A DNA stretch of 25,081 nt from Spirochaetaceae bacterium (GTDB taxonomy: Bacteria; Spirochaetota; Spirochaetia; Treponematales; Breznakiellaceae). Where the stretch lies: assembly GCA_031290205.1 (NCBI GenBank), contig JAITNZ010000229.1, forward strand, positions 1-25,081, given 5' to 3'. The position numbers and the translations under genes were made by a program. The notes under the pieces are model-generated. The model saw nothing but the letters and a program-made list of their open reading frames with translations, was not told the origin of the DNA and did no database searches. This document shows, piece after piece, positions 1 to 8,000 of the stretch. Positions within the stretch are counted from its first letter, which is position 1. Each line of letters starts with the position of its first letter.

Positions 1-130
1 GGCGTAAAGTTTACTTGTCCTGCGCCACGCCATGAACGATTAACCGCAACAACACCCCATCGGGTGCTATTATTGGGCGGGGTAGCGACGCAATTTTGCG
101 GCGCGTAGGGGGAGACTTCGCCCCCTCCCA

Positions 131-185
131 TACTGGAGATTTCCATAGCGCCTACCTGATTTACCCCGAATTTTGAAGTGCACCC
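131..185 (+). repeat. 55-bp dispersed intergenic repeat, copy 1
   Basis: The 55 bases beginning TACTGGAGATTTCC are nearly identical to 10247-10301, with only about two substitutions (CCCCGAA/CCACGAA and AAGTGC/AAGTAC). Both copies lie between genes and in the same orientation. No coding potential is evident. Function is unknown. Confidence 0.85.
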
Positions 186-191
186 GGGTGC
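180..191. promoter_or_regulatory. 12-bp perfect palindrome GCACCCGGGTGC, possible operator
   Basis: A perfect palindrome ends 10 nt before the -35 box of the promoter at 202-230. Position and symmetry would suit a dimeric regulator, but no regulator is known. It overlaps the end of the 55-bp repeat, whose other copy (10247-10301) does not complete the palindrome. Confidence 0.3.
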
Positions 192-201
192 TGAAGGTAG
201 C

Positions 202-230
202 TTGTAAAAAATAACACCGTATGCTAGTAT
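202..230 (+). promoter_or_regulatory. Extended -10 promoter of the MoxR-module operon
   Basis: TTGTAA (202-207), a 17-nt spacer, then TAGTAT (225-230) preceded by TG at 222-223, which is an extended -10 layout. Transcription would start near 237, about 52 nt before the first gene. The architecture matches the promoters at 16593-16621, 17135-17163 and 24915-24943. Confidence 0.6.
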
Positions 231-288
231 TCAATCGGCAATGAAAATGTGTGGGTAGTTACGCCTCTGGCGCATTAAAGGAGTGTTT

Positions 289-783
289 ATGTTAGAAGAA
301 CAAAACCCGTTTGGCAGCCCTGAATCGCCTGCAAATCCGGTGGAGCCGGAAAGTATCCGCCTTAGCGGTATGATGCTTTCACACTTAAAAGGCGCATCGC
401 CATGGATTAGATTTATGGGGATCCTAGGGTTTATTGGCGGCGGCGCTATGGGGCTGCTTGGAATCATCATCTTGGTCAGCGGCGGAGCTCTCGCGACAGT
501 GGCAAACACGGAATTTTTCGGAGTACTCAGCGCTTTCGGCGGGTTTATCTATATTGGTATCGGTGCGCTCTATTTTTTTCCGTCTCTGTTTGCCTATAGA
601 TTCGGCGTCTGCTTAAAGCACTATTGTTTAACCTACAATAACAGCGAATTGGAAAAGGCGTTTAAGAATAATTATGCGCTCTGGAAATTTCTTGGCGTTC
701 TGACGATTGTCTGTATAGGGCTTGTGGTGAGCATCATTCCCATTGGAATAATCATCGGGGTCGCGGGCATGTTATCACTCTAA
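289..783 (+). CDS. DUF5362-like small membrane protein
   Basis: This 164-residue protein has a short polar N-terminus (about residues 1-35) and then hydrophobic segments at roughly 40-65, 75-105 and 132-160. The pattern of W-I-R-F-M-G-I-L-G-F, then Y-F-F-P-S-L, then a charged linker with L-E-K-A-F-K-N and a last segment W-K-F-L-G-V-L resembles the DUF5362 family, recognised by eye only. The start is the ATG at 289 because AAAGGAG (277-283) lies 5 nt before it. A GTG at 283 overlaps that ribosome site and is unlikely to be used. It opens the MoxR-type operon and ends 1 nt before the next ATG. Its molecular role is unknown. Confidence 0.8.
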   Translation: MLEEQNPFGSPESPANPVEPESIRLSGMMLSHLKGASPWIRFMGILGFIGGGAMGLLGIIILVSGGALATVANTEFFGVLSAFGGFIYIGIGALYFFPSLFAYRFGVCLKHYCLTYNNSELEKAFKNNYALWKFLGVLTIVCIGLVVSIIPIGIIIGVAGMLSL

Positions 784-784
784 T

Positions 785-1675
785 ATGCTTCCCCCTGTGT
801 TCTGTCCAAAACATCTTGCTAAATCCTTACCGCACCTTTGGGCGCGTTTTTTCGCCGCAAAGCCTCGACATAAACCTATTAGACTTAAGTTTTGCGGCTT
901 CAAACCGCATCCCAAATCTGCGGCAATTATTACGCAATCTGTTTTGGACAGAACACTAGATACAGCCCTCTATGCCCAAACTCCCGAAGGAATAGAATTC
1001 GCCGTGTATCCTGCCGGGTTTCCCTCGCGCGTATGCGCGTATATCGTGGATGCCGGTATCTGCTGGACGATTATCATCTGTGCGGAAATTTTTATCACCA
1101 GCATATTTGATGAGGCGGGCTTATGGTTTGTGCTCCTCTTATTGTTTGTTGTTGATTGGTTTTTCCATTTTATTTTTGAAATATTTTTTCAGGGACAGAG
1201 CCCCGGGAAAAAACTTGTCGGGTTGCGTGTTATTCAGAGTGACGGCTCGCCGCTTAAACTTTCCGCTTCCTTTTTGCGTAATACCATCCGTTTTGCCGAC
1301 ACTTTTCTGTTCCTCTACCATATCGCGCTTATGTTGATGGTATCGACGAAAGGCTTTCGGCGCTTAGGTGATATAGTGGGTGATACCCTCGTCGTGTATA
1401 CTGCGGATGCTCGCACCTCGCTAAAATTCAGATTGCTCCCCGCCGTGTATCAGCGGGACCCATGTCAGCCGCCGCACCCGCTTTCGTTTGAGGAAAAGCA
1501 GGCAGTGCTTATGTTTTCACGACGCTACTCGGTTTTGGGGAAAGATCGGGGCGACGAGATCGTCCGCTCGTGGACAGAGTCGCTTGGTTTTATACCGTTT
1601 GCCTCCAACGAGAGCGCACTGCGTCCCTCCGAGTATGTGCTGGGTATTGCTAAAAAATATCATGGAACTCAATGA
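785..1675 (+). CDS. RDD family membrane protein with an unusual N-terminal extension
   Basis: The 296-residue protein has an RDD domain from about residue 65. T-P-E-G-I-E-F leads into F-P-S-R-V-C-A-Y-I-V-D-A with its Arg and Asp, followed by two hydrophobic segments, then G-Q-S-P-G-K-K-L-V-G-L-R-V and finally R-R-L-G-D-I-V-G-D. RDD proteins are small membrane proteins, some tied to ion transport or to MoxR modules. Homologues normally begin just before the T-P-E-G-like motif, so about 60 residues are extra. That stretch coincides with an inverted-repeat-bounded segment (797-956). The start at 785 follows the upstream stop by one base and has no clear ribosome site, so translational coupling is likely. 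A TTG at 944 is a weaker alternative start. The last roughly 80 residues form a cytoplasmic tail. The stop overlaps the next start as ATGA. Confidence 0.82.
   Translation: MLPPVFCPKHLAKSLPHLWARFFAAKPRHKPIRLKFCGFKPHPKSAAIITQSVLDRTLDTALYAQTPEGIEFAVYPAGFPSRVCAYIVDAGICWTIIICAEIFITSIFDEAGLWFVLLLLFVVDWFFHFIFEIFFQGQSPGKKLVGLRVIQSDGSPLKLSASFLRNTIRFADTFLFLYHIALMLMVSTKGFRRLGDIVGDTLVVYTADARTSLKFRLLPAVYQRDPCQPPHPLSFEEKQAVLMFSRRYSVLGKDRGDEIVRSWTESLGFIPFASNESALRPSEYVLGIAKKYHGTQ
797..956. repeat. 160-bp segment with 17-bp perfect terminal inverted repeats (MITE-like)
   Basis: Bases 797-813 (GTGTTCTGTCCAAAACA) and 940-956 (TGTTTTGGACAGAACAC) are exact inverted copies 126 nt apart, and weaker matching continues inward. 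A second inverted pair, GCCGCAAA (854-861) and TTTGCGGC (891-898), is nested inside. The segment lies within the 5' end of the RDD gene and stays open in its frame. No clear target-site duplication is visible. It may be a small non-autonomous element or a structured leader. Confidence 0.6.
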
Positions 1676-2649
1676 CAGAACGACACTTTATTCATATACG
1701 CGAAAACTTTTGGAATGAGTTTGAAGCGTTGCTAAAAACCAGAAAGCAAGAATTTAGATTGAGGGCGGCAGAATTCCCCCAACTCCTGCGTTCACTAACG
1801 GGCGATCTAAATACGGCGAAGGCTCACGGCTTTGACCCCGCGATTGTTGAGCGGCTAAACAGATTATTGCTTGATGGGAATCAAAAGCTCTGCGCTGTCC
1901 GCACCTTTTCTTTTTTGGCTCCCGTCACCTTTTTTGCGCAGGACTTCCCCCGCGCCGTTCGCTCGCATTGGAGATCGCTCGGCGCTTCCATGCTTCTTTT
2001 TTACGGCTTATTTTTTTTTACGATGATGCTCTGTATACATAATGATAATTTTGTCCACCGTATTATCGGAGCGGAGACGGCATATCAGCTTGAAGAGATG
2101 TATGATAAAGAGAGCGCTCATTATCTTAAACCTCGTGAAGTTACCGGGGATGCCGATATGTTTGCATTCTATATATACAACAACGTATCCATAGCGTTTA
2201 GGATATTTGCCGGCGGTTTACTCGCTGGTGTTGGGAGCCTCCTCTTATTAATCTTTAACGCGGTTTTTTTAGGAGCAGCCACAGCTTACATGATGAACAT
2301 TGGACTATCGGAAACATTTTTTTCTTTTACGTCCGCCCACAGTGCGTTTGAATTAAACGGATTTGTATTAAGCGCGCAAGCAGGGCTTGTTTTGGGCTAT
2401 AGTTTTTTTGTTACCAAAGGGCTATCGAGAATCGAATCGTTAAAGAAAACGGGGAAGGCGGTGTCGCCCATCATAGCGGGGGCGGCGATATTGATTTTTC
2501 TCGCGGCGATTATTGAAGCGTTCTGGTCTTCACGGCATGATATTCCCCCGTTTGCCCACTATGCAAGCGGAGCCGCCGCGTGGATTTTTTTAGTGTTCTA
2601 TTTAGTATTGTGCGGACGCGGGAAGAAGCACTCGAAGGAAAAAAATTGA
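1672..2649 (+). CDS. SpoIIM-like (stage II sporulation protein M family) membrane protein
   Basis: The 325-residue protein has a soluble N-terminal part (1-100) rich in Arg and Glu and beginning R-E-N-F-W-N-E-F-E-A-L-L. Transmembrane segments follow at about 103-124, 170-210 (probably two), 230-250, 265-286 and 303-318. The F-R-I-F-A-G-G-L-L-A-G then N-A-V-F-L-G-A core and the later H-S-A-F-E-L-N-G stretch fit the SpoIIM/DUF95 family. This family is widespread in non-sporulating bacteria and often sits beside RDD and MoxR genes. Its start overlaps the RDD stop as ATGA, and its own stop overlaps the next start as TTGA. Nothing suggests a role in sporulation. An envelope or membrane-complex role with MoxR is inferred. 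Confidence 0.82.
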   Translation: MTERHFIHIRENFWNEFEALLKTRKQEFRLRAAEFPQLLRSLTGDLNTAKAHGFDPAIVERLNRLLLDGNQKLCAVRTFSFLAPVTFFAQDFPRAVRSHWRSLGASMLLFYGLFFFTMMLCIHNDNFVHRIIGAETAYQLEEMYDKESAHYLKPREVTGDADMFAFYIYNNVSIAFRIFAGGLLAGVGSLLLLIFNAVFLGAATAYMMNIGLSETFFSFTSAHSAFELNGFVLSAQAGLVLGYSFFVTKGLSRIESLKKTGKAVSPIIAGAAILIFLAAIIEAFWSSRHDIPPFAHYASGAAAWIFLVFYLVLCGRGKKHSKEKN

Positions 2650-3419
2650 AACTTGCTTTATTTGTGCTGCGAATGCGAAGCGGTTTTGAGGCGGCGGATT
2701 CCGGCATTTTAATTTGGAGGGCAAAACCGCTCCTCCTCCTTTTATTTTTTGGTATACCTGCTTTCACAATTCTGATTGTAACGCGCGCGTTCAATTTGCC
2801 GTTCTACGTTCATTTTGGGAACGAGTTAGTCCTGCGTTTTTTAACCTGCGTACTGGCATTATGGTGGTTAAAACCGCTTTTCGACCGGTGCGCCTTACAG
2901 GTAGTGTCGAAATTATTTTTTAACCGCGACTCTACCATAAAAGAATTATGCTTTTCACTTTTTAAGAATGGAAGCAGGGGGCTTGTAGGCGACCTTCTCT
3001 GGCGGCGCTTTAGTCCCGTACGGGGCGCCGCTCTTGCCATGCGTATATTAGAAAAACCCACCCGCAAACAGTATAAAGAGCGAAAAAAAATTCTTGTCTC
3101 GGGCGGATTAAATTTTGGCATATATCTAACTATTATATGCGTTATTTTGGAGGCGGTGCTTGCTATCGGCATCTATATATTTCTCTATAGTGTGTTAATG
3201 CTTACAAATACTGATTTTCCCTCTGTTTTTTCTGACGCGCTGCTATGTAATATTCTCCTTGGGTTTTATTTTATCAATTATGTTCTTGTTGAAACATTAT
3301 ATATAGCGATGAGTTTCGCGCTCTACATAAATAGCAGGGTGATTACCGAAGGCTGGGATTTGGAAATTATCTTTCGTCAATTAACGAAAAAGAACGAGGC
3401 AGGCAGGACGCATGAATAA
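2646..3419 (+). CDS. Multi-pass membrane protein of the MoxR module (unknown function)
   Basis: I place the start at TTG 2646, giving 257 residues. GAAGGA (2634-2639) is correctly spaced before it, and the TTG overlaps the upstream TGA as TTGA, like other junctions in this operon. An in-frame ATG at 2580 lies inside the SpoIIM gene and is less likely. Hydrophobic segments fall near residues 26-45, 58-76, 155-185 and 200-230. The tail Y-I-N-S-R-V-I-T-E-G-W-D-L-E-I-I matches the ending seen in many membrane proteins related to DUF7544 or the GPDPase membrane domain, as does the central K-P-L-F-D-R-C. The family call is tentative. Context suggests it is a membrane partner of the MoxR/DUF58 pair. 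Confidence 0.72.
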   Translation: MKLALFVLRMRSGFEAADSGILIWRAKPLLLLLFFGIPAFTILIVTRAFNLPFYVHFGNELVLRFLTCVLALWWLKPLFDRCALQVVSKLFFNRDSTIKELCFSLFKNGSRGLVGDLLWRRFSPVRGAALAMRILEKPTRKQYKERKKILVSGGLNFGIYLTIICVILEAVLAIGIYIFLYSVLMLTNTDFPSVFSDALLCNILLGFYFINYVLVETLYIAMSFALYINSRVITEGWDLEIIFRQLTKKNEAGRTHE

Positions 3420-4158
3420 AACGAACATGATGAAACGCGTGATTTTTTTCATCTTATTCTGCGCTCCTCTCTGGGCGGTGTTTGCCAATGAAGGGGGTGA
3501 AAGTGCTAAAAAAAATTCAGGCGTCTTGCATAGTGACGAGGCTCCGCTTGAAGAACTTGATACCATCCTTTCGGAAAAAGATTTTGGCGAACTAAAAAAC
3601 AAATGGCGGATTAGCTTAAAAAACCATGAGGAAGAAAAAGCTGAAGAGAAAATTGATCGCGCTCCGTGGGTAAGCTTCTTGAATTTTCTTTTCTCCTACT
3701 TCTTACGCATTTTGGTGGTTGCCTTCGTAATTGCCGCAATCATATTCATCATCATGTATTATAAAAAATATTTTGTTAAAAAATCGGCTTCAAAAAAGAA
3801 ACCGCGCATAGCGGCGCATCTATCGGGGGAAGAATCCGCAGAAGCTTTATTGGAAGAAGCTGCATTCATGTATAAAGAGGGCAAGCACGCGGAAAGCTGG
3901 GGTCTCTGTTACCGGAGTGCGTTAGTGCTGTTTTCAAAACGGAGTATTGCGATTCCCGTTGCCGCGACGGAATATGATTGTTTGCAGCTTATTGCCTGCG
4001 CGCTTCCTTCAAGAAAAGCGGAGTTTGAGCGGTTGGTAATGCACCGTATCGAGAGCGCCTATCGCTCGATCGTGCCTTGCGAAAGTGAATTTTACGCGGC
4101 GATAGCATTTTGCCGCGCTATCATGACGGATGCGGGGAGAGAAAAAAATGCACCATAA
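3412..4158 (+). CDS. DUF4129-like single-pass membrane protein
   Basis: The 248-residue protein has an N-terminal signal-like segment (residues 6-25, ending A-V-F-A-N), an acidic periplasmic stretch of about 60 residues, one transmembrane segment (about 98-117), then a basic K-K-rich linker and a cytoplasmic domain (about 140-235). The latter carries A-L-L-E-E-A-A-F-M-Y-K-E-G-K-H-A-E-S-W and the A-A-T-E-Y-D-C pattern, resembling the DUF4129 domain in which a T-E-(Y/R) motif is typical. DUF4129 proteins commonly accompany MoxR and DUF58, and this agrees with its place here. It overlaps the preceding gene by 8 nt and the next by 11 nt. Confidence 0.72.
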   Translation: MNKTNMMKRVIFFILFCAPLWAVFANEGGESAKKNSGVLHSDEAPLEELDTILSEKDFGELKNKWRISLKNHEEEKAEEKIDRAPWVSFLNFLFSYFLRILVVAFVIAAIIFIIMYYKKYFVKKSASKKKPRIAAHLSGEESAEALLEEAAFMYKEGKHAESWGLCYRSALVLFSKRSIAIPVAATEYDCLQLIACALPSRKAEFERLVMHRIESAYRSIVPCESEFYAAIAFCRAIMTDAGREKNAP

Positions 4159-5389
4159 CGATATAGCATCTCATTTTCCTCTGATAATTATCGCCCTCAT
4201 TTTAATTATCGCCGCTTCGCTTTTTTTTACTTTTTTTACCCTGGAGCGCTACTCAACTAAAACGGGTGAATCTATCGAAGCAAAGAAAAATATCTATCTT
4301 GCCATGGATAGATGGCTTGGAGAGACAGGGCACGAGCTGGTAATCTATGAGTCGGGCGGCACAGAACAAATTATCGATTCGGGGAAGAAGAATATTATGA
4401 TTTTTTCTTCATCATTTGACTGGAATGACTATCAAAATCTTGAAGAGCTTGTCCGTTATGAAAACTATCATATTGTCGTTTTTATTGACGGTGGTGAGGA
4501 TGAGGACTTAAGCGAATTTCTTTTTAATTTTAATATTGAGTGCCGCCTTGACGGTTTATGGCAAGAGCGTAGTAGAGACGCCGAATATGGCGATGATGAT
4601 AAGAGCGATACTGATGAAGCCGGTGAGCAGCTTGAGCAGCTTGAGTCGCTTGAGCAAAAAATTACTTTTGATGAGGCTGTTTATTTTAGTGATCTTGGCG
4701 GGGGGGAAGAAACCATTGATGAAAAATACTTGAAGGATAAGGGCGGCGTTATCAGGCTTATCAGATTACACTATAAGGCGGGTTCGCTCATTGTGAGCGG
4801 CGCCCCCTTCTTCATGGAATGGCAAAATATTCGTGATAGTGTCTATTTGGGCAACCCCCAGCTTGCGTGGAGTATAAGCGGCGCATTGGATACGGAAAAG
4901 CAGGGCTTTGCGCTCTTTAGAAGCAAAAAAGCGGCATCGGGGAAAACGCGCCACGAGGATTATGCTGATACTATTTTTGGGTTGTTTTTTCAGAATAAGG
5001 CATCCTACCTCATTGTATTATCCGCTTTGGCGCTTATCATTGCGGGATTCTGCGTTACATTCCCCGCGTTTGGCAGGTGGAAACTGGAACGGACGGCTGC
5101 GGGCAAATCAATAACGGAACGCTTTCTCTGCGAAGGGCGCTTCCTTAAAAAATACAAGGCGCTCGACTTCTATCTAAAGCATCATGCGGATGATATCCGC
5201 GCCTATTATCGTCAAAACGGCATTGACACCGATGATGCTATTGTGCGGTATGTCCATATAACGTATACTATAGATCGCGAAGATATTCAGGCTATACTTA
5301 ACTCAAAAAATAAAATCACCGCAAAGGATTTGTTAAAGTATAGAAATATAACAATGCACATTACTGGAGGAAACAAAAAACATGGATGA
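4148..5389 (+). CDS. DUF4350 domain membrane protein
   Basis: The chosen start (ATG 4148) gives 413 residues. GGGGAGA lies about 7 nt upstream, whereas an earlier in-frame ATG at 4130 has no such site. An N-terminal membrane anchor spans about 11-31, followed by an extracytoplasmic domain with N-I-Y-L-A-M-D-R-W-L then G-H-E-L-V-I-Y, and beta-strand-like I-M-I-F and H-I-V-V-F-I-D segments as in DUF4350. A Glu/Gln/Asp-rich insert occupies about 135-170. A second transmembrane segment lies near 285-307, and the C-terminal tail of about 100 residues is probably cytoplasmic. DUF4350 genes are usual neighbours of moxR and DUF58. It overlaps moxR by 8 nt. Confidence 0.8.
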   Translation: MHHNDIASHFPLIIIALILIIAASLFFTFFTLERYSTKTGESIEAKKNIYLAMDRWLGETGHELVIYESGGTEQIIDSGKKNIMIFSSSFDWNDYQNLEELVRYENYHIVVFIDGGEDEDLSEFLFNFNIECRLDGLWQERSRDAEYGDDDKSDTDEAGEQLEQLESLEQKITFDEAVYFSDLGGGEETIDEKYLKDKGGVIRLIRLHYKAGSLIVSGAPFFMEWQNIRDSVYLGNPQLAWSISGALDTEKQGFALFRSKKAASGKTRHEDYADTIFGLFFQNKASYLIVLSALALIIAGFCVTFPAFGRWKLERTAAGKSITERFLCEGRFLKKYKALDFYLKHHADDIRAYYRQNGIDTDDAIVRYVHITYTIDREDIQAILNSKNKITAKDLLKYRNITMHITGGNKKHG

Positions 5390-6596
5390 AATAAGCAACT
5401 CGGATGAAATAAACAACTTGGAAACAAAACGCCCTTTTCAAATTGAAGGCGAGGCAGCAAAAGAAATGGAAACAAAACGCCCCTTTCAAATTGAAGGCGA
5501 GGCGGCAAAAGAAATGGAAACAAAACGCCCCTTTCAAATTGAAAGCGAGGCAGCAAAAGAAATGGAAACAAAACGCCCTTTTCAAATTGAAAGCAAGGCA
5601 GAGACCGCCTATGGCGGAACAAAACGCCCTTTTCAAATTGAAAGCAAGGCGGCAAAAAATATTGAGATGATGCGGATGGAGATTGCGAAGGAATTTACCG
5701 GACAGGGGATGCTTGTGCGTAACGCGCTTATTACGTTGATTGCGCAGGGGCATTTACTTGTAGAAGGTGTGCCTGGACTTGGCAAAACGCTTCTCGTCCG
5801 CTGTATTGCGAAAGCAATTGGCGGAAGCTGCGCCCGCGTGCAATTTACACCCGACCTCATGCCATCTGACATTACCGGCAACATCATGCTTGAGGGGCAG
5901 ACGCTTCAGTTTATCACGAAGAAGGGACCTGTATTTAACAATATATTTATTGCCGATGAAATTAACCGTGCTCCGGCAAAAACGCAGGCGGCGCTTTTCG
6001 AGGCAATGCAGGAATATCAGGTAAGCCTTGACGGGCTGAGTCATCCGTTGCCGCGTCCGTTTATGGTGCTTGCTACAGAAAATCCTTTTGAGCACGAGGG
6101 CACTTACCCGCTACCCGACGCGCAAAAAGACCGCTTCCTCCTCAAAGTGATTGCCGATTATCCCGCCTTTGATGAAGAGCTTGCGATGGTGCAGCGTGTC
6201 GTATCGAAAGAGGGTGGGGGGGCTGAGCTCTCCGTCGATATGGTGCGGCAGGTTATGAGCCTTGAAGAATTTTATTGTTTACAAAAACTAAGCACTCAGA
6301 TTATGGTTGCCCCCCCAATTATTGATTATGCCGTCCGCCTAGTGAGTGCAAGTAGGAATAATGCCGCCTTGCAATGCGGTGCGGGACCGCGCGGGAGCCT
6401 CGCCCTCATTCGCGCTGCCCGTGCGCTTGCCCTCCTTGAAGGGCGCGATTTTGTTATCCCCGATGATATAAAATCACTCGCTATTCCCGCGCTCTCGCAT
6501 CGTCTTACCCTTTCCGCTGAGAGTGAACTTGAAGGGCTTAACGCCGATAGGATTATCGAAAAGATCATAGCTAAAACAGAAGCGCCGCGCACATGA
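5382..6596 (+). CDS. MoxR-family AAA+ ATPase with N-terminal KRPFQIE repeats
   Basis: The 404-residue protein has a typical MoxR core from about residue 93. It carries Walker A G-V-P-G-L-G-K-T (129-136), Walker B I-F-I-A-D-E followed by I-N-R-A-P (178-187), sensor 1 A-T-E-N-P (211-215) and D-R-F (230-232). MoxR ATPases act as chaperones that remodel or activate partners, often VWA/DUF58 proteins encoded next door, as here. Residues 14-92 are not part of the family. They are five copies of a K-R-P-F-Q-I-E unit with a 16-17 residue period, made from DNA related to the window's intergenic repeats. GGAGG (5366-5370) lies 11 nt before the ATG, which is rather long spacing. The stop overlaps the DUF58 start as ATGA. 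Confidence 0.93.
   Translation: MDEISNSDEINNLETKRPFQIEGEAAKEMETKRPFQIEGEAAKEMETKRPFQIESEAAKEMETKRPFQIESKAETAYGGTKRPFQIESKAAKNIEMMRMEIAKEFTGQGMLVRNALITLIAQGHLLVEGVPGLGKTLLVRCIAKAIGGSCARVQFTPDLMPSDITGNIMLEGQTLQFITKKGPVFNNIFIADEINRAPAKTQAALFEAMQEYQVSLDGLSHPLPRPFMVLATENPFEHEGTYPLPDAQKDRFLLKVIADYPAFDEELAMVQRVVSKEGGGAELSVDMVRQVMSLEEFYCLQKLSTQIMVAPPIIDYAVRLVSASRNNAALQCGAGPRGSLALIRAARALALLEGRDFVIPDDIKSLAIPALSHRLTLSAESELEGLNADRIIEKIIAKTEAPRT
5421..5651 (+). repeat. In-frame repeat array inside moxR, derived from the interspersed hairpin repeat
   Basis: Three near-identical 48-nt units begin at 5421, 5469 and 5517, followed by a longer fourth unit and a partial fifth. The fourth unit (from about 5570) continues into a GCAAGGC segment and a CCGCCTATGGCGG hairpin. 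It therefore matches the full-length intergenic repeat at 18704-18753 and, inverted, at 9041-9090. The peptide read from it, R-P-F-Q-I-E-S-K-A-E-T-A-Y-G-G, corresponds to R-P-F-L-I-K-G-K-A-E-S-A-C-G-G in the copy after metI. Confidence 0.85.
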
Positions 6597-7942
6597 GAGC
6601 GGGAACAAGCATTTTTATAATATGTTTTGCCCTCCTTGCTCTGGGGGGCTGCGCCTATTTTTTCCCCCCACTCTTTATGGTGTGGGTATTAACTCTTTTG
6701 GCGGCACTCCCTTTTGTCTTTGGTGATTTTATCATGCTCAGGTTTTTTACGCCCACTCTTTCTATAAACCGCGAAATGTCTGCAAGTCTTACCATCGGGA
6801 TTAGCGCAAGCGTGCGCCTTACTATTGCAAGAAACGCAAAAGGCATCGCTTTTGGTACGATTAACGTGTTTGATATATATGATGATCATTTTGATTGCGA
6901 CGAGCTTCCGCTTAGCATCCCGTATCCAAAAGAGGGATCGCTCTCCGTTGAATACCGTGTGCTTCCCGCAGAAAGGGGTGATTGGGAATTTTCCGCGTGC
7001 GAGGTTCTTATAGACTCGCCGTTTCAATTTTGGCGGCGGAAGATACGCTATGCTGTTAAAACGAGGGGGCGCACCTATCCGGTATTCAGCGGCATAACTT
7101 CGGGAACTGATATTCGTTCTAACCATGAGCTTTCGGGCGAAAAGAGGGTGCGTAAACGGGGAATCGGTCTGGAGTTCGAAAGCCTCCGCGATTGGCAGGA
7201 GGGCGACTCGGTGCGCGCCATTGATTGGCGGGCGACAAGCAGGAAGAGGCAGGCGATTGTCCGCGATTACGTCGAAGAGCAGGATCAGCAGATCCTCATC
7301 ATCCTCGATTCCGGTTACCGCTTGCATAGACTGGTGAATGGGGAGGACACCGGCACTTCCGGCATCATGCTCACTCAGTTTGATGCCGCGCTGAATGCCG
7401 CGCTGCTCCTTGCTTACTTTGCGTTAAAGCACGGTGATAGTGTGGCGACGGGGGTTTTTGGCAACACCGATAGATGGCTTCCCCCCAAAAAGGGAATGAG
7501 CGCGCTGCCTCATATCATCAATGCCCTCTACGATGTGAAAAGCGCGTCTGTTCCTTCATCTATTTTTTCCGCACTGGAAAATACGCTTGCACGTCTAAGG
7601 CGGAGGACATTCATCATCTGCATCAGTAATTTTAGAGAGGAGGATGAGGAGGAGCTTTCGCGTATCCTTCCATTGCTCGGCAGGCGGCACCTCCTTCTTA
7701 TGGTAAGCCTCTGTGAAGACGAGGCCGGCGCGCTTAGCAACAGAAACCTTAGCAATTCCCCGGACACCCATGATGATGATATACTTCTTTCGGAGGCGGC
7801 GTCAAACTATATTGCGCAACGAAAGAAGCTCTACAAAAAATGGGAACATCTGGGGCTTTTAACTTTGGATACTTCCGCCGCCAATCTTTCCGCAAAACTC
7901 ATCAATAGTTTCCTTGCCGTGAAGCGGCAGGGCTTGTTATAG
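6593..7942 (+). CDS. DUF58 domain protein, MoxR partner
   Basis: The 449-residue protein has two N-terminal transmembrane segments (about 5-25 and 27-48), a beta-rich middle region, and the DUF58 signature at about 190-240. The signature comprises G-L-E-F-E-S-L-R-D-W, G-D-S-V-R-A-I-D-W-R-A-T-S-R and I-L-D-S-G, the last being the start of a VWA-like fold. DUF58 proteins are expected clients or partners of MoxR ATPases, and the ATGA overlap with moxR supports stoichiometric production. The gene ends the operon. Downstream lies a strong stem-loop whose T-tract faces the opposite strand. In Bacteroides the related Bat cluster is linked to aerotolerance, but no such role is shown here. Confidence 0.9.
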   Translation: MRAGTSIFIICFALLALGGCAYFFPPLFMVWVLTLLAALPFVFGDFIMLRFFTPTLSINREMSASLTIGISASVRLTIARNAKGIAFGTINVFDIYDDHFDCDELPLSIPYPKEGSLSVEYRVLPAERGDWEFSACEVLIDSPFQFWRRKIRYAVKTRGRTYPVFSGITSGTDIRSNHELSGEKRVRKRGIGLEFESLRDWQEGDSVRAIDWRATSRKRQAIVRDYVEEQDQQILIILDSGYRLHRLVNGEDTGTSGIMLTQFDAALNAALLLAYFALKHGDSVATGVFGNTDRWLPPKKGMSALPHIINALYDVKSASVPSSIFSALENTLARLRRRTFIICISNFREEDEEELSRILPLLGRRHLLLMVSLCEDEAGALSNRNLSNSPDTHDDDILLSEAASNYIAQRKKLYKKWEHLGLLTLDTSAANLSAKLINSFLAVKRQGLL

Positions 7943-7950
7943 CTTGGATT

Positions 7951-7983
7951 CTAAATAAAAAATCCCCGCTGCAAGCAGCGGGG
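7951..7983 (-). terminator. Intrinsic terminator for leftward (radC) transcription
   Basis: A 9-bp stem CCCCGCTGC/GCAGCGGGG (7964-7983, AA loop) is followed on the minus strand by ATTTTTTATTT. On the plus strand there is no T-run after it, so it best serves transcripts coming from radC, although the stem could also stabilise the 3' end of the DUF58 operon. Confidence 0.65.
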
Positions 7984-8000
7984 TATCAGACCCCAAAGGA

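Larger units (their letters stand above)
1..201. other. Non-coding left edge with small palindromes
   Basis: I see no convincing gene here on either strand. The stretch holds short dyads (CACCC/GGGTG near 55-67, AGGGG/CCCCT near 107-126), then a 55-bp dispersed repeat (131-185) and a perfect 12-bp palindrome (180-191) just before the first promoter. Confidence 0.5.

Noticed and set aside
231..509. Minus-strand 92-codon frame opposite the first operon gene
   Set aside because: No ribosome site or family; it overlaps the promoter and the DUF5362-like gene.
5421..5651. CRISPR-like array
   Set aside because: Repeats are directly adjacent, coding and without unique spacers.
5287..5753. Two minus-strand open frames opposite the moxR repeat array with repeated CFQFEKGVLF-like or LAFNLKRAFCF-like peptides
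   Set aside because: They are reverse-complement readings of the same 48-nt repeats, with no ribosome site or family match.
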